DNA of 64,000 nucleotides, taken from positions 124,001 through 188,000 of the forward strand of contig OW569362.1 in assembly GCA_937625935.1 (NCBI GenBank). Reading direction: 5' to 3'. This document shows, piece after piece, positions 20,878 through 32,598 of the stretch. The DNA is from Tetramitus jugosus (Eukaryota; Heterolobosea; Eutetramitea; Acrasida; Vahlkampfiidae). The notes beneath the pieces were generated by a model. That model was given only the letters and a program-made list of their open reading frames with translations, had not been told where the DNA came from and made no database searches. The position numbers and the translations under genes were made by a program. Every line of letters begins with the position of its first letter. Position 1 is the first letter of the stretch.

Positions 20878-20998
20878 TTTATTCACAATAGGACATTCAG
20901 CTTGAGCACAGAAAGAAATCAAAGTTCTTGTCGTTTGTGCAAAGCGGAGAACGAGTCTGTAAATTTTTCGCGCGTTGCTGTTTATGATCTGAAGAGCT

Positions 20999-21699
20999 TT
21001 ACTTTTCCTCAACCTTAAAGATGACACTGATCCTGGGCCTATCTCCCTCCTCGTCCACTTGCATATCAGCTGTTACAAATGCTTCTATTCCCATGTTCGA
21101 TAGAGCACCTCTTATGAGACCACATGGATAGGCAAGATATGGTTTCATGAGCAAGAGACTCTCAGCTTGTGTTCCCACACTCATTCTTGTTAAAAATACA
21201 AATTCATTGTCAGTTAATACATAAGTCCCTCTGTGATTCGTCCTCAGATGATCCACTTGCTTGCCTATTGATCACACACATATACAATTCAAAACGTGTT
21301 AATTCTCCGATGTTGTTCATTGTATGGAAGCAAAAACTGTGTGATGGAAAAAAATACGAGTGTATGCCATAGAAAAAAACAAGCATCCTCACTCACACCA
21401 ACACATGTGTCATTCTTAAAGAGATGTATATACGCACCAAACCAATCATTCCAAAACTCTTTGCACAACACTTTGATCAAATCCAAGTGATCATCACCAA
21501 ATCTAGGTTTGTTCGAAGTCATCCTCTCTGCTGATTTTTGACCTGCAATGAATCCCATGTTCTCAATGATGGCATGACACGTTTCAGTTGAATTCTTGTG
21601 TTTGGATTCGCCAATGACAAATTGTACCATGGCAAAGTGAAGGTGCTCAAAGCTAGAGTATGCCACAGAACGGTTCAGTGTCGATTTTTTGCTGCTCAT
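20999..21699 (-). CDS. TRAPPC6: TRAPPC6 (Trs33), TRAPP complex subunit
   Basis: Two exons: 21699-21438 and 21264-20999, intron 173 bases (donor GTGCGT, acceptor CAATAG), giving 175 aa, the usual family length. The joined protein reads like TRAPPC6B: 'ENMGFIAGQKSAERMT', 'FCxxFW'-type 'LCKEFWNDWFG', across the junction into 'KQVDHLRTNHRGTYVL', then 'FVFLTRMSVG' and 'PCGLIRGALSNMGIEAFVTAD'. The unusual GTGCGT donor is chosen because it alone keeps frame and restores the conserved block. TRAPP is the Rab1/Ypt1 exchange factor at the ER-Golgi and the Golgi. The downstream dynein gene starts 122 bases after this stop. Confidence 0.88.
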
Positions 21700-21874
21700 T
21701 GTTAAAGTTGTTGTTGTTGTTGTTGTTGGTCACACTGGTGAAGAATTGACAAGTTCAAAAACACCTTTTTTTGTTGTTTGTTCTTTCTCGATTGATTTCC
21801 CGACGGAGTAAAATTTCTGCTCTTGGAGTTTGAAAAACAAATAATCACAATCATTTTTTTTCAATCATTCGACA

Positions 21875-22276
21875 ATGAGTAACATCAAGAAGGTTCCATC
21901 TGAATTGCAAAAGGACGAAAAAATTGAACACTGTGTTGAATTGACACTAAGAAAGACCACCATTGGTTTCTTGGCAACTATTGTGCCAGCTGTTTTGCTC
22001 AGTATGTTTTTCCTGGTCACTGCCACTCTCACGTGAGAAAGATTTGAAACGTTTGTTGATCGATTCCAAGCTTGCTGACCTGTATTTTTCAATCTTTTTT
22101 CTCTCTTTTGAAAACAATTAGGAAACAACTATGCAAGAGTTGCTGCTTTGGCTTTCGGTACAGGCATGGGATTCGGAATGGGTTACACAGAGTGCCGCTT
22201 GTTGTATGAGAAGAACATTTCCTTCCAAAAGAAGTATATTGCCACCATTCAAGTCAATGATGACGAATCCAAGTAA
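21875..22276 (+). CDS. MICOS10: MIC10, MICOS inner-membrane subunit
   Basis: Two small exons, 21875-22001 and 22122-22276 (intron 120 bases, donor GTATGT, acceptor TTAG), giving 93 aa. Two hydrophobic helices flank the junction: 'TTIGFLATIVPAVLL' and 'RVAALAFGTGMGFGMGYTECR'. The second carries the glycine-rich GxGxGxG oligomerisation motif that defines Mic10; a single charged turn separates the helices, giving a hairpin. Role: bends the inner mitochondrial membrane at cristae junctions by oligomerisation. The charged N- and C-terminal tails fit intermembrane-space exposure. The second exon alone is too short to stand out as a frame. Confidence 0.85.
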
Positions 22277-22356
22277 ATAAAATTCATAATTAATCGGTCA
22301 ACATCTGATCTGGGTACGTGTGTTGTGAGTGTGCAAGTTGGATCTTTAATGTGTTA

Positions 22357-24348
22357 CTAGGGTTGATCAACATTTGTTGTTGTCACAACATTGGGTGGTA
22401 ATGTTGGTTCGTTGGTTGATCCAAGGAATTGCTGGCCTAGTTCTTGTTTGGCCTGTTCAACTTCCTTCCGATACTCTTCTTCAATTTCTTGCAGTTCCTG
22501 GCTCGAAAGCACATAGGTAGAGCTAGGTTCATTTTTTGCAAGTTCGTCTCGAGTTGCCTCATGTTCTTGAGCCAGCGTGCTCTGCAATTTCTCAAGCATT
22601 TCATCCAATCGACTTAGATCTGTCACTGAATCATGACGATTCTTGGATGAATTCTCAAGGGATTTGACTTGCTTGCCCTCTCGTTCAAGCATTTCAGAGA
22701 AAATCTTCTTTTCATCACTGGATGTTCTCTCACTGAGATCATCACTCAATTCAACAAAACTAACAGATCCGTCGGCAGCTCCCACAGCAACATACTTTCC
22801 AACGCTCGATTTAATTGAATAGAGACCGTGATCACTGAGAGTAAGGCTGACAACTGGGCGTCCTTGATTGTGGCAATAATCCCAAACATCCATCGTGCCA
22901 TCCATCTTCGCAGTAAAGAATACTCCTGGTTTGAGAGGTGACCAACAACCAGATGTGAGATAAGATTCGTGGTATTTCGTCTCCATGATTGGAGACTTCC
23001 AGAGATCGTCATGCCAAATACGAGCTGTCCAATCACCAATTGATAAAAAGTATTTTGGTAAGAATGGACTTCTTTGTACACTGTAGACAGAACCGTGGTG
23101 ACCAAAATACATCCTTTCTGTTTTCTTCTTTGATTTTCTATTCCAACTTACTACCACTCCTTGTTCAGTGCCAATCAAGAATTTGGAAGTGGAATAAGAT
23201 GTGTCATATTCCATAGATATAGCACCTAATATTGCCGATGTACCAACAGTGGCCCCTCCGGCACCACCCTCTTTTTGTTTGAGTGTATGTCGTTCAATCG
23301 GCTGCCCAAGGTTTCTTACGTCCCAAACAAGTATTAACCCATCTGTACTGACACTAACACACTCGTTATTATGCTTACTCTGAACCCACTTCATATCATA
23401 CACAGGATCCCGATGACTCACATGCATATGACTATAATCGACCGAGAAGCTCCCTCTTCGGGTATCAAAAAGGAAAATCGTACCATTGTAAGCTCCACCA
23501 ACGAGGCATGAAGTATCTTTTGGATTATAAGCAATGCATGTAAGGGGACTGGTAGGAGATAAGGTCATTTCTGGTTGATTGGGATTCTGCACATTCCAAA
23601 TATATGAATTCACTAGATCTATTTGATCCTCTGACTTCTTTTCGCTCTGTGGGGCGCAGTAAGAAACTGCGACTCGTGCAAAGTCGTTGGGATACCATGA
23701 AATACAAGATGCAGTCCTCTTTTGAATGAGAGATGAAGGATCCTTGAACACGGTCAAAATAGTGGCTGATGGTTTCTCGTATGACCAATCCATATCATCC
23801 TCATGATGGGAAACTTGATTTGTTGATGTATTTGGTTCGTTTTCTTTACTTGTTCTGCTAGGATAATAATCTTGGTACATGTCGAGCGCAATATTTTGGT
23901 TCAAAACTCCAATAACAGGATCAGTTAGACATTTCAATGTTTTCAAGTATCCTTCCAGTTTTTCAATCTTCTTTTGGTATTGAGTCTTACTTCCTAGATC
24001 CATCGGATTCACATTCTTTGGCCAACCACCTTCCAAGTGAATCATCCCTTGCGATTGATAATCTTTTGTCATAGTATTTGTCTTCATACATCAATTAAGA
24101 GGTGAGAATACAAGAAAATGAAGAAGCCTATTCTCACGAAGTGAAGTACTTACGAAATGCTCGGACTTATCAGGGATAGCTTGGATGGCCTTGTTAGAGA
24201 TTTTTCGTTCTACATATTGCTCACTCAGTAAGGCATTGGGTTTCGAGTTGATGAGTACCGTTACTTCAGTATCTTCAAATTGAACAGGTCTCCCAAAGTC
24301 AGTTCTTTTTTTCTGGTAGTAATTAATAATCGTTTCCTTGTAGTCCAT
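22357..24348 (-). CDS. DNAI2: Axonemal outer-arm dynein intermediate chain 2 (DNAI2/IC69 type)
   Basis: Two exons: 24348-24154 and 24081-22357, intron 72 bases (GTAAGT donor), phase 0, 639 aa. The N-terminus 'YYQKKRTDFGRPVQF' and 'SEQYVERK', then (exon 2) 'HLEGGWPKNVNPMDL', are hallmark DNAI2 blocks. Seven WD-type repeats follow, for example 'DSYIWxxxNPNxPE'-like 'NSYIWNVQNPNQPEMTL', 'LVGGAYNGTIFLFDTRRG', 'SHRDPVYDMKWVQSK', 'GDWTARIWHDD' and 'FFTAKMDGTMDVWDY'. The C-terminus is a charged coiled coil. The protein anchors outer dynein arms in motile flagella, fitting an amoeboflagellate. The start lies 51 bases past the TRM13 stop; both genes run in the same direction. Confidence 0.92.
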
Positions 24349-24399
24349 CTCGCTGATCTCACTGTTTTTATTGATTTATGGCGGGAGAAAATGAGCGCT

Positions 24400-26186
24400 T
24401 TAGTTCTTTTTACTTGTGCAGACCAACAAACAATTCTCAGGTGTGATATCACGATCACAATAGTACACTAGGTTTGCATCAAAGTTTTGTTGTTGAAGGT
24501 ATAGAATCCTACCATAGTCACTATTGTACATGGAATGTTAGTTCTAATTGGGTGATCACATAAAAACAAATGTCATGCATAAAGAACACTTACATGATTC
24601 GCTTGCACATAAATCCTAGCTCTATTCGATCTTGAATAGAAAAATTGTTCAGCGTATCACTTTCAGTCACATTTGCTTCTTGGTTCTTGAACTGACAGAT
24701 GGCCCAGCTCGTTAATAATTTAATTTGTTCGAACTCACGTCCGGTAAACCCGTGTTGTTCAAAGAATTTTTGATCTGAGAGGAAGAAATGCAATGAATTT
24801 CATGTTAGAATGAGTAGTACGAGTAATTATTTCATAGATCTGGCATTACTTACTAATATAGGAATTCCAGCTGCACTTGTGATGACAGCACAGAGCAATA
24901 AATAGGCCGGATACATCGCGTTTCGAGTCGGAATCATTGGTTTGGGTGACACATCTAAGTGTTAAATCAGTCGCGATACCACACAAATGTTTGCTTATCC
25001 CAGCACAAGGTCGATTGTTATGTTCAGTATTAATCTGATCAAAATAGAGATGAGCTATATCGATGAGAATGCGATTCACCTTGACAGACGAATCTGGTGA
25101 TACATTTCGATTTTCGGTCGTTCCTCTCTGTTCTGTGTATCTGATATTGTTGTCACATTTTCTCCTTTGATTCGATCTATCAATCAACACATACTCTTGC
25201 ACGGGATGTGTTGTTGCTACTGCTGATGCTTCTGCTGCATCTTTCTCTTGCTTTCTTCGCAAAAGAATTGCTTTTCTAATCATGTACGACAATTCGGCCT
25301 TGCCACATCCAAATTCAAAATAATCCATATCTTCTGACAAACAATTTTGATGCATCATGTGACCAATAATCGAGCATTGCTGTTTCATGTGCTTCACCTT
25401 TGACTGTGCATTTTGATCAGCCAATAATTTGCACAGTTCTGGCTCCTTGTAATCGAAAGGAATCTGTGAATCCAATCGCAACTTCCAATATAAATCCTTG
25501 ATTTTCGCTACTAGTTGCACAAAAGATTCCTGATCGATCGATTTTAACCACTGTCTGAGCATTGATTCCTGTAGTCTCAACTCCTTATCCTTATTTTCCT
25601 TCTCTTCATTATCATCTCCAACAGGATTGACATTTGCAACAACGGCAACATTGCTCCTTCCATGATTGTTACTCGTATTCTCATTTGCCTGATTCTTATC
25701 AAACAAATTCACATTTTCAACATAAAATGGCATGCTCATCCTTGTTTGATCTTGAATGGTCTTGTTGCACGATTTCACATGTTTCTTCAAATTTCTCGCA
25801 TAGATTGTGTGAGATGGATCAACAGGACAAGGTATTCTCTCCTTGTTCTTGGTACTCTTTTTCTTCTCTTTGTCTCCAACAGAAACAGCATCATCATTAT
25901 CATCCTTTTGCATTTCACTTGCATGAACAGGACAGTACAATAGAAACAAATTGCCTTTGTCATCTCCATTGCTGCTGCTTGTTGTTGATGAAAATGTAGT
26001 GGACGAACTTGCAAGTTGATTCCGACAATATCTACTCTTGCTCTTCACATAGTAGTGACAATGAGGAGTTGTCTGTTGTTGTTGTTGCTGGTCGGTTGTG
26101 GTTGCTTGGTGATGGTGATGCAACTTTGCCATTTTTATTGGTGGAGAGAGATCAATGGTATCATTTGTGCATTCTTGTGTTTGCAT
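24400..26186 (-). CDS. TRMT13: TRM13, tRNA:m4X ribose 2'-O-methyltransferase
   Basis: Three exons: 26186-24854, 24774-24594 and 24520-24400, both introns with GTAAGT donors and all phases compatible, giving 544 aa. An alternative start is Met19. The third exon (40 codons) is easily missed; it supplies the conserved tail 'DYGRILYLQQ' after 'ELGFMCKRI'. The N-terminus has a CCCH zinc motif ('CHYYVKSKSRYC' to 'YCPVH') and then a U11-48K-like CHHC motif ('IPCPVDPSHTIYARNLKKHVKSC'-type segment, Cys/Cys/His/Cys in register). Next come a coiled region and the methyltransferase domain: 'YFEFGCGKAELSYMI' (SAM loop), 'YVLIDRS', 'ISKHLCGIATDLTLRC' and 'ALCCHHKCSW'. Known role: methylates position 4 of tRNA-His, -Gly and -Pro acceptor stems. 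Asn/Gln/Ser tracts interrupt the spacer. Confidence 0.9.
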
Positions 26187-26273
26187 TTCTGTTCTTCTTC
26201 AGTTGTTGTTGTTGTTTGAGTTGAATTTTGTTGTTCTTGTGTTTTTACTTTCTGTGCTTGCAGGGATCTTCTC

Positions 26274-28995
26274 TCAATGCACCAACCATCGTTTCCTTTC
26301 CTCTCCTCTGCACTTGCAAAAGTAGTTGTAAGAGGTCGTGTACTCTGAACAGATTCGAATAATGGCAAGAATCCAGAGATAGGCCACAGATGGAGCCAAG
26401 AACCAAGAATCGGCTCCATAGTACTTGAGGTGAGAGTAAGACACGAGACCTCCTCCGAATACAATCACGAGAGAAAGGATAGCTGTGCTCTTTGTGAGAC
26501 GTAAAAAGTGATACCTATCAATGAAAGGATACCATACTCTTCTCCATAGTCCTTGATTCTTCCAGAGCTCTTCATACTCCATGTCGGTGAGAACAACACC
26601 TCTCTCTGTTTTGATTGTCTTTGCGAAGTGAAGTTTCATCTGAAGCCTCATCATGTCATTATGAGCTGTACAGAGCATAACTGATGGAATGTAGATGAAT
26701 AGCACCAACGGAAATCCATATATGAGAGCCCCAAAAGTATGCAAAGTATGACCATACACTTCGATTCCCCACATGTAGGTAATCCCCCATTTCTGTTGGA
26801 TCAGCGGTCCATAGAAGACCGGTCCAGCAGGAATATACAGTGCTATGCCGAGCATCATAATGAACCACCAGTTTGACATGTGCATATATTTCCATGTGTG
26901 CCACATGAACGATTGAACAATCCAGTTCCATAGGGCTACTTGTGCCCTGAAGATGTTTCTAGAGAAGCCCTTGAGTGGCGAATCCTCATTCATAGAAGAG
27001 GTGGATATCGCTTTGGGTAGTAAGCTTGAACTCTCTGAAACTTGAAGGTGATTGGGCTCCGATGCAAGGGCTGGTACTACCTCTGGGTGAGCTATAGGGA
27101 AATTCAACTCCGACAGTGTGGTGCCGTAGTGTTGATCAGCTGTTGTAACTAAAGGGGTACAAGGAGTAGGTAATATTGAACTGACAACAGGTAAATGTTC
27201 ACTCTCAGCTATTTCTTCCATCAATTCCTTTGTTCCACACAATTCGTATATGTTTCTTTTCATCCTCGCTTTGAAGGAGAGGTAGTACTTCTGGTTGACC
27301 AAATTGAGAACAAGAAGGATCAGTTTCGGAAAAATGAGACAAACACATAGAGTGTACGCGTAGAAAATCGTGAAGATAAACAAGAAGAGCGCCTGCATAT
27401 TAACTGTCAATACGGTGTTCGAATATAAGGTTCCTAATCTTCTCGCTTTTCCTCCCAAATGAAACGTAAAGGACTCAGCTTTGTAGTTGCCCTGTGCATC
27501 TCGGACTATCATTCTAAACTTATGTCGGTCATCATCGAAGTCCTCCGGTTTCCACGAAAATTCAAATAAACCCTTTTGGTTCATTTTCACAGTTCCTGCA
27601 ATCGTGATTCCATCTATCATCGATACGATCTCTTTATCGTCAATAAAGATTTGAATTGTTGTAATGTTGGATGTGGAGAATATGAGAGACCTAATATGAG
27701 TACTTCGTCTCATTCTTTGCCACTTGTCTTTCTGTGACAAATGTTTGTCGTTCTTCGGGTTTGTGACTAGAACGAGAGGCCATTTACCCAATTTTGTGTC
27801 TATGAATGAGAATAAATCATTGTCGTACGCCATTAATCGATAGTAATTATGGAACATGAAGTCTCCAATCTCTAAATCTAGCATAAAATTGTTAGAATCG
27901 TGCATCTTAGCCAAATGCAGGTGACCCGACAAATACGCTGTCGGCCTCCATTCGTCCAGTATCTCATCCTCCAGTTTCTTTCTTCCGTTCCTCAGTGGAT
28001 GACCATATATATTTAACGTACTAAGTGGATAGTGCGACATTAGTATCGTATGATTGTCATTCTTGGTAATTTTGACTTGTTCCTTCAATCCAGTCATGAT
28101 TTCATCTGTGAGTAATCCATAGAAATTCATCGGAGCACTCATACCCACAGGAGGACAGGCATCGAATGCAACAAAACTATAAGTACTATTCTTTTTTGTT
28201 TTGTACGTGTAATTAATTACTCTCGCATATGGATCTGGTCTCAATGAACTGACACTGTAGTTAACAAAATAATTAAAGGGACTGTGAAGGTCGGGTACTT
28301 CGTAATTATCGTGATTACCTCTAAAATCGATCCAAAAATCGGGAGAGTACTTGGATCCCAAACTCTTGTGTAACATTTCAGAGTATCGTTGCCATTGTTC
28401 CTAAGTAAGTATGAATGAAGGAATGTTAATTAATTATTCTCGCTTCAGAAAAGATGAGGCTCTACCACAAACATACAGGTTCATTGTTCGATGGAGTAAT
28501 GGGGTTAAAGTATCCTGTTTGAAGCATTTGATCTGTGATATCACCTGTTACGAACACAAAGTGAGGATCAATTGACTTGAGATCGACTGTCAGGAATTGA
28601 TTGAATCGATCATAGACATGAGGAATATTTCTCGAGAGATGAAGATCAGAAATTTGCAAGAAGTACACCAGTTCTTCATTGTCAAAATGATAGGGAGTAG
28701 TATCATTGTATCCGTCATAAGGGATAACTTGAAAGTGTCGATTCTGGGTCAATAAACTAATTGTGCTTGACCCGATCAGGGCAAGAAGAACAACGAATAA
28801 CACGAGCCACAACAACAAAAAATGGACCGCGTTTTCTACGACACATATTCTCACGGCAGATTTTAGAGTTCTTCCTTCTGTGCCACAACAATAGAGGAGG
28901 TGTTGATAGAGAGAATTATTACTTCTCTTCTCGACACACCTTTCCTGTTCGATTCGATCATCATTCATGTCCAATGTTACATTGTTCTCTTCCAT
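26274..28995 (-). CDS. TMEM62: TMEM62-like membrane metallophosphoesterase
   Basis: Two exons: 28995 (or 29136) to 28477 and 28400-26274; intron 76 bases with GTATGT donor, phase 0; ~881 aa from the internal Met. A membrane segment near ~50-75 ('FLLLWLVLFVVLLALI') is followed by a lumenal calcineurin-like phosphoesterase domain: 'LQISDLHLS' (DxH), 'FVTGDITD' (GD), 'FRGNHDNY' (GNHD), 'LMSHYPL' and 'LSGHLHLAK' (GHxH). All metal ligands are present. The second half holds an Ig-like segment and about six hydrophobic segments, the layout of TMEM62. The upstream Met at 29136 would add 47 residues and leave only 41 bases to the DUF4419 stop. The substrate is unknown in the family. Confidence 0.82.
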
Positions 28996-29177
28996 TCTCA
29001 ATGTGTTTGTATTTTGTTTGGAAAAAGAAGCCTGCAGGAGATACAACGTTTTTAATGTGCCAGAAAAAAGAATTCCCACAGTTGACCAAAGCACAAAAAA
29101 AGGAGGGCCCACAGAAGAATTCTCCGAAGGTAACAACTTTATTCCTCAAGCATAACGGTTACAATTTGGATCCATAG

Positions 29178-30278
29178 CTATTTCTCAGTAACATCAAACA
29201 AAGCCCATCCAACAGAAGGAGAGAGTGTCATCCCATCTTCGGACTTTAAAGCACTCATGTGCCCAGCAAACATTTCAGTTTTGTATTCGATCCCATTGTC
29301 ATTGACAGCAATAGGAACATTCACATAACCCCTTGGAATATTGTCAGTGTCAACGATAGGCCAATCGCTTTCTTCAGCTCCGAAATCAGTCTCTACCTTG
29401 TTTGTTCCTTGCCATTGACCTCTGTCGTTGAAAACACAGAAAGTCGTAATCCAGCCAGACAGATAGCTTGGACCAGATCCTCCACCATGGTAGTTCACAA
29501 TACGATTCCACCACCTAAGATCAGGATTACCTTTTGCGGATTCAACAAACTGATCCAACACTGGAATCAAGACCTTGGTCCATCCAGTCATATACTTTTG
29601 CTCCAAATCGAATTCAAGCAGTTTGGTTGCTCTTTCTCTGATAGTTTCCCAATCTCTAACTTCTCCCAGTAACGTAACATTGGGAAGGCCACACAACATA
29701 TAAACCTTGTAATCAAAGTAACTTTTTGTTACGGACATCAACATCACGGCTGCCACCATTCTTTCATTCTCGGTTGTAGTGGAAAAGCTTGGCATGACCC
29801 ATTCTCTGATAGATGGGTCCTTAATCTTGTCTGCAATTTGATGAGTGAACTGCTTACAAATGTCCCTATAGTCGGCAGTATGTAAGTTAACTCCATCAAC
29901 ATAAACTGACAATTGCTTTTTGCCCTCGAAGTCAACAAATCTATGTCTCAACTGTTCTGAATGGCCATTCACATAATTTGAAAATTGGGTACAGATTGCA
30001 AGCCATACGTCATCAGGCTTGAGTGAAAGATTATGATGGCGAGAGTAGCAGGTAAGGGCTGTTCTTACAAATGAGTTTCCTCCTGAAGCAACAGTTCCTT
30101 GGTCCTCTGAGCATTTGATAAGACTATATGGACTCTTATCACTGGAATTTTCATTGGTCTTCATAGAAGAAAAGGGTGATCGGGACTGTCCCCCAGGGAG
30201 AATAGAGTTTAAAACGAATGGAGGTCTTTCGTCTTTTATTGGAGTGGGAGTTGTGCTGACCTTGAATGTGATTGTCAT
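29178..30278 (-). CDS. DUF4419 family protein
   Basis: 366 aa from Met at 30278. The frame extends upstream to 30641, but those residues look untranslated and would run antisense over the start of the next gene, so the internal start is preferred. The body matches DUF4419: '[26 protein letters not shown]', '[18 protein letters not shown]', '[20 protein letters not shown]', '[18 protein letters not shown]', and a C-terminal '[21 protein letters not shown]'. The family is common in fungi and protists and its biochemistry is not established. Its start and that of the plus-strand 7-TM gene are 175 bases apart, so they may share a divergent promoter. Confidence 0.75.
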   Translation of the reverse strand: MTITFKVSTTPTPIKDERPPFVLNSILPGGQSRSPFSSMKTNENSSDKSPYSLIKCSEDQGTVASGGNSFVRTALTCYSRHHNLSLKPDDVWLAICTQFSNYVNGHSEQLRHRFVDFEGKKQLSVYVDGVNLHTADYRDICKQFTHQIADKIKDPSIREWVMPSFSTTTENERMVAAVMLMSVTKSYFDYKVYMLCGLPNVTLLGEVRDWETIRERATKLLEFDLEQKYMTGWTKVLIPVLDQFVESAKGNPDLRWWNRIVNYHGGGSGPSYLSGWITTFCVFNDRGQWQGTNKVETDFGAEESDWPIVDTDNIPRGYVNVPIAVNDNGIEYKTEMFAGHMSALKSEDGMTLSPSVGWALFDVTEK

Positions 30279-30453
30279 TTCGTTTTTTTTAATGGCTTGT
30301 GAGAGTTGGAGTTGTTTCGATAGTTTTTTAAAAAGAACTGTTCTTTTTCGTTGGAACCCGGAACCGGAACAGAACAACATGACAGATTTGTGTCCAAAGC
30401 TGTAAAACTGATCTGATCGGGAAGCCGCCACACTCAAAAAAAAACAGCCACCA

Positions 30454-31425
30454 ATGAGTCGACAGCAGAGCAACAATGGTATGGTGGTGTCACCACCTTT
30501 ATCCGCGCGCACACTGTTGCCCTTCATCCTTGGCATTCTATCCGTACTGTTCACATGGTACTTGCTCATTGTGTTTCTTCCATGTATCTCCTCATGGGGC
30601 TGGAATGTGCAACAACAACACGGACCAACCAATCGCAACAATCAACAACAATCCAAGTACTTGAACAGCAATTGCACGTGTAATTGCTGGGATGGAAAAT
30701 ACAAGGGAGTGTATGGACGCAGTTCTCCCATCACAGGATCCGAATATCAATTCATTTATTTCAACATGCAGAAACAAACGTGGTACTTGTTTGTGATCGT
30801 GGCACTGTATCTGTTGATGTCACACAAAATGTTTGAACAAATGTTTCGACTCTTGTTGAACAAGCAAGCCAATTATGTGTCTGTGCTCGTGCTGCTCACA
30901 ACCATTTATCCCTCGTGGTTCAACATGTGGACGCACTTTCATTTGATTAATGATCAATATCAGACAATGCATCATCGAGGAACAATTGCTTATCCCTTAG
31001 TTTTTACTCTTTCTGACTGGTTCATGTGCTGTGTCGTTGTGTACTTGTTGGATCATCGAATCGTGTCTCATGTGAAACAAGTGAGTGCTAGTTGTTTGAT
31101 GGTGAGTCATCGCAGCATGTGGTACTTGTGGTTGTGTCTATACATGGCACTGACCCATGTGTTTTACAGTGTCAAAAACAGAGATCAGGTGCGAATGATT
31201 CTGGGCACGGGTGTGTTTCAACATGTGAGACTCCGCAACACGGCACTCCTCCTGTCGCATCTCGCCATATGTGCACTCATGATAATCATGTTGAATGCCA
31301 AGTATCATTTGCAAAATTCAATGACATGGAGATCCATGATGAAACGACTGGTTGCATGCATGATTTTATCTGGATTCTCAGCCTTTATTTTGAACAGGAT
31401 TGTGATGCATTCGAATGAATTGTAA
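30454..31425 (+). CDS. Unrecognised seven-pass membrane protein
   Basis: 323 aa, single exon. Hydrophobic segments lie at about 20-45, 109-124, 140-158, 176-198, 222-240, 265-284 and 298-314, giving seven likely helices. A Gln/Asn-rich extramembrane loop of ~60 residues after the first helix contains 'NCTCNCW', a Cys cluster. There is no cleavable signal peptide, and no GPCR, TLC or transporter signature is recognised. It converges with TMEM33; the stops are 9 bases apart, so the 3' untranslated regions must overlap. Confidence 0.7.
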   Translation: MSRQQSNNGMVVSPPLSARTLLPFILGILSVLFTWYLLIVFLPCISSWGWNVQQQHGPTNRNNQQQSKYLNSNCTCNCWDGKYKGVYGRSSPITGSEYQFIYFNMQKQTWYLFVIVALYLLMSHKMFEQMFRLLLNKQANYVSVLVLLTTIYPSWFNMWTHFHLINDQYQTMHHRGTIAYPLVFTLSDWFMCCVVVYLLDHRIVSHVKQVSASCLMVSHRSMWYLWLCLYMALTHVFYSVKNRDQVRMILGTGVFQHVRLRNTALLLSHLAICALMIIMLNAKYHLQNSMTWRSMMKRLVACMILSGFSAFILNRIVMHSNEL

Positions 31426-31434
31426 CCTTATTTA

Positions 31435-32598
31435 TTATTGTTGTTGTTGCTGCTGCTGCTGTTGATATTGTCTCATTGTGTGTTGCATTCGATTCATGAA
31501 ACCTCGCATCCAATTCATCAACTGATGATAGTAGCGAGTAACGATCGAAGGACAGGATGGATGAGTCAACAATTGATGCACTGTAGCACCCAAATCCTGA
31601 CACGTAGCTCTAAAGTGAGTGCTCATTGAATATCGAGCAGTCAAGAACTGGAACAGCATCACTGTTCTCATCAATTGAATATTGCCAAGGAAAATGTTGA
31701 ACACATGAGAGGCAAACAATAGAATCTCAATGCGAGCAATCATTTTCATCATTTGAGGATACGTTTCCTTGTTGGCAATAAAACGGAACCATTGTTTCAA
31801 TCGAATGGCAAGTGATTCATTGATGGACTGAATGTGCAACGGTACCAATTTGGACACCATAATGTTACACATCAGGCACAGTGACAGAACAATCAATAGG
31901 AACATGATGAGATAGGTGTGCGAAGATGATGTGAGAAACATGAGACACAATATCATGTACTGTCCATCCGAGTGTTTCAACATGTTCTTCAATGACGAAA
32001 ATGACAGTGCATTGACAGAAAAGTAGAAACTAGCAAATAGAACAATGGATGATAGGAGAGCTTGCTTGTAACACAGAGAGAACAGTGCATGAGTGGTGGA
32101 TCTACCAGTGAATGCACCAATGAATCCCACAATGGAAGTCACAAAAATCAAACTAGTCAACAAAAAGTGCTGTCCTGGTCTAGTGAACAACAAGCACTTG
32201 AGCAATGGTAGTAGGATCCATGATTGTTGTTGTTGTTGTTGATTATTGTTGTTGTTGCTACTACTACTACTACTATCGGTATTGTTGTTATTGTTGTTAT
32301 TATTATTGTTATTATTATTATTAGTGTTGTTAGTGTTGTTGTTGTTGGATGATGATGATGCAGATGATGATGAAGAAGAAGCATCAGTATTTGTACTATT
32401 CGTTGTGCTATTGTTATTATGACTCACATTGTTGATAAAATCCTGTGGCAGTTCAGCAATTCTTTGATTAAAGTATTTTCTCTTGAATTTTTCAATGAGA
32501 GATGCACTGATGGATGGAGAATCGAATCCACTTAGATTGTTCCTGTATGTGATCCATTGTTGATCATTGTCCCAATCATGTGCCAAGAATTGTTCCAT
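31435..32598 (-). CDS. TMEM33: TMEM33/Pom33-type ER and nuclear-pore membrane protein
   Basis: 387 aa. An N-terminal ~45-residue domain ('WDNDQQWITYRNNL') is followed by a long Asn/Ser/Gln tract encoded by GTT/ATT-type repeats (antisense view). Then comes the TMEM33 body: several membrane helices, 'YKQALLSSIVLFASFYF', 'IARIEILLFASHVFNIFLG' and the diagnostic 'FLTARYSMSTHFRATCQDL' plus 'HPSCPSIVTRYYHQ'. The C-terminus ends in Gln repeats. Family role: shapes ER tubules with reticulons and assists nuclear pore insertion. The N-terminal domain is absent from animal TMEM33 as I know it. Confidence 0.78.
   Translation of the reverse strand: MEQFLAHDWDNDQQWITYRNNLSGFDSPSISASLIEKFKRKYFNQRIAELPQDFINNVSHNNNSTTNSTNTDASSSSSSASSSSNNNNTNNTNNNNNNNNNNNNNNTDSSSSSSNNNNNQQQQQQSWILLPLLKCLLFTRPGQHFLLTSLIFVTSIVGFIGAFTGRSTTHALFSLCYKQALLSSIVLFASFYFSVNALSFSSLKNMLKHSDGQYMILCLMFLTSSSHTYLIMFLLIVLSLCLMCNIMVSKLVPLHIQSINESLAIRLKQWFRFIANKETYPQMMKMIARIEILLFASHVFNIFLGNIQLMRTVMLFQFLTARYSMSTHFRATCQDLGATVHQLLTHPSCPSIVTRYYHQLMNWMRGFMNRMQHTMRQYQQQQQQQQQ
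32231..32400. repeat. Trinucleotide tract (GTT/ATT/GAT-rich) inside TMEM33
   Basis: Nearly continuous GTT, ATT, TGC and GAT triplets encode Gln, Asn and Ser runs on the minus strand. It is the longest Asn tract of the window and a likely length-variable site. Confidence 0.8.

Noticed and set aside
30279-30641. N-terminal extension of the DUF4419 frame (121 residues)
   Set aside because: It runs antisense over the start of the 7-TM gene, is Cys/Arg-rich without conservation, and the domain begins after the Met at 30278.
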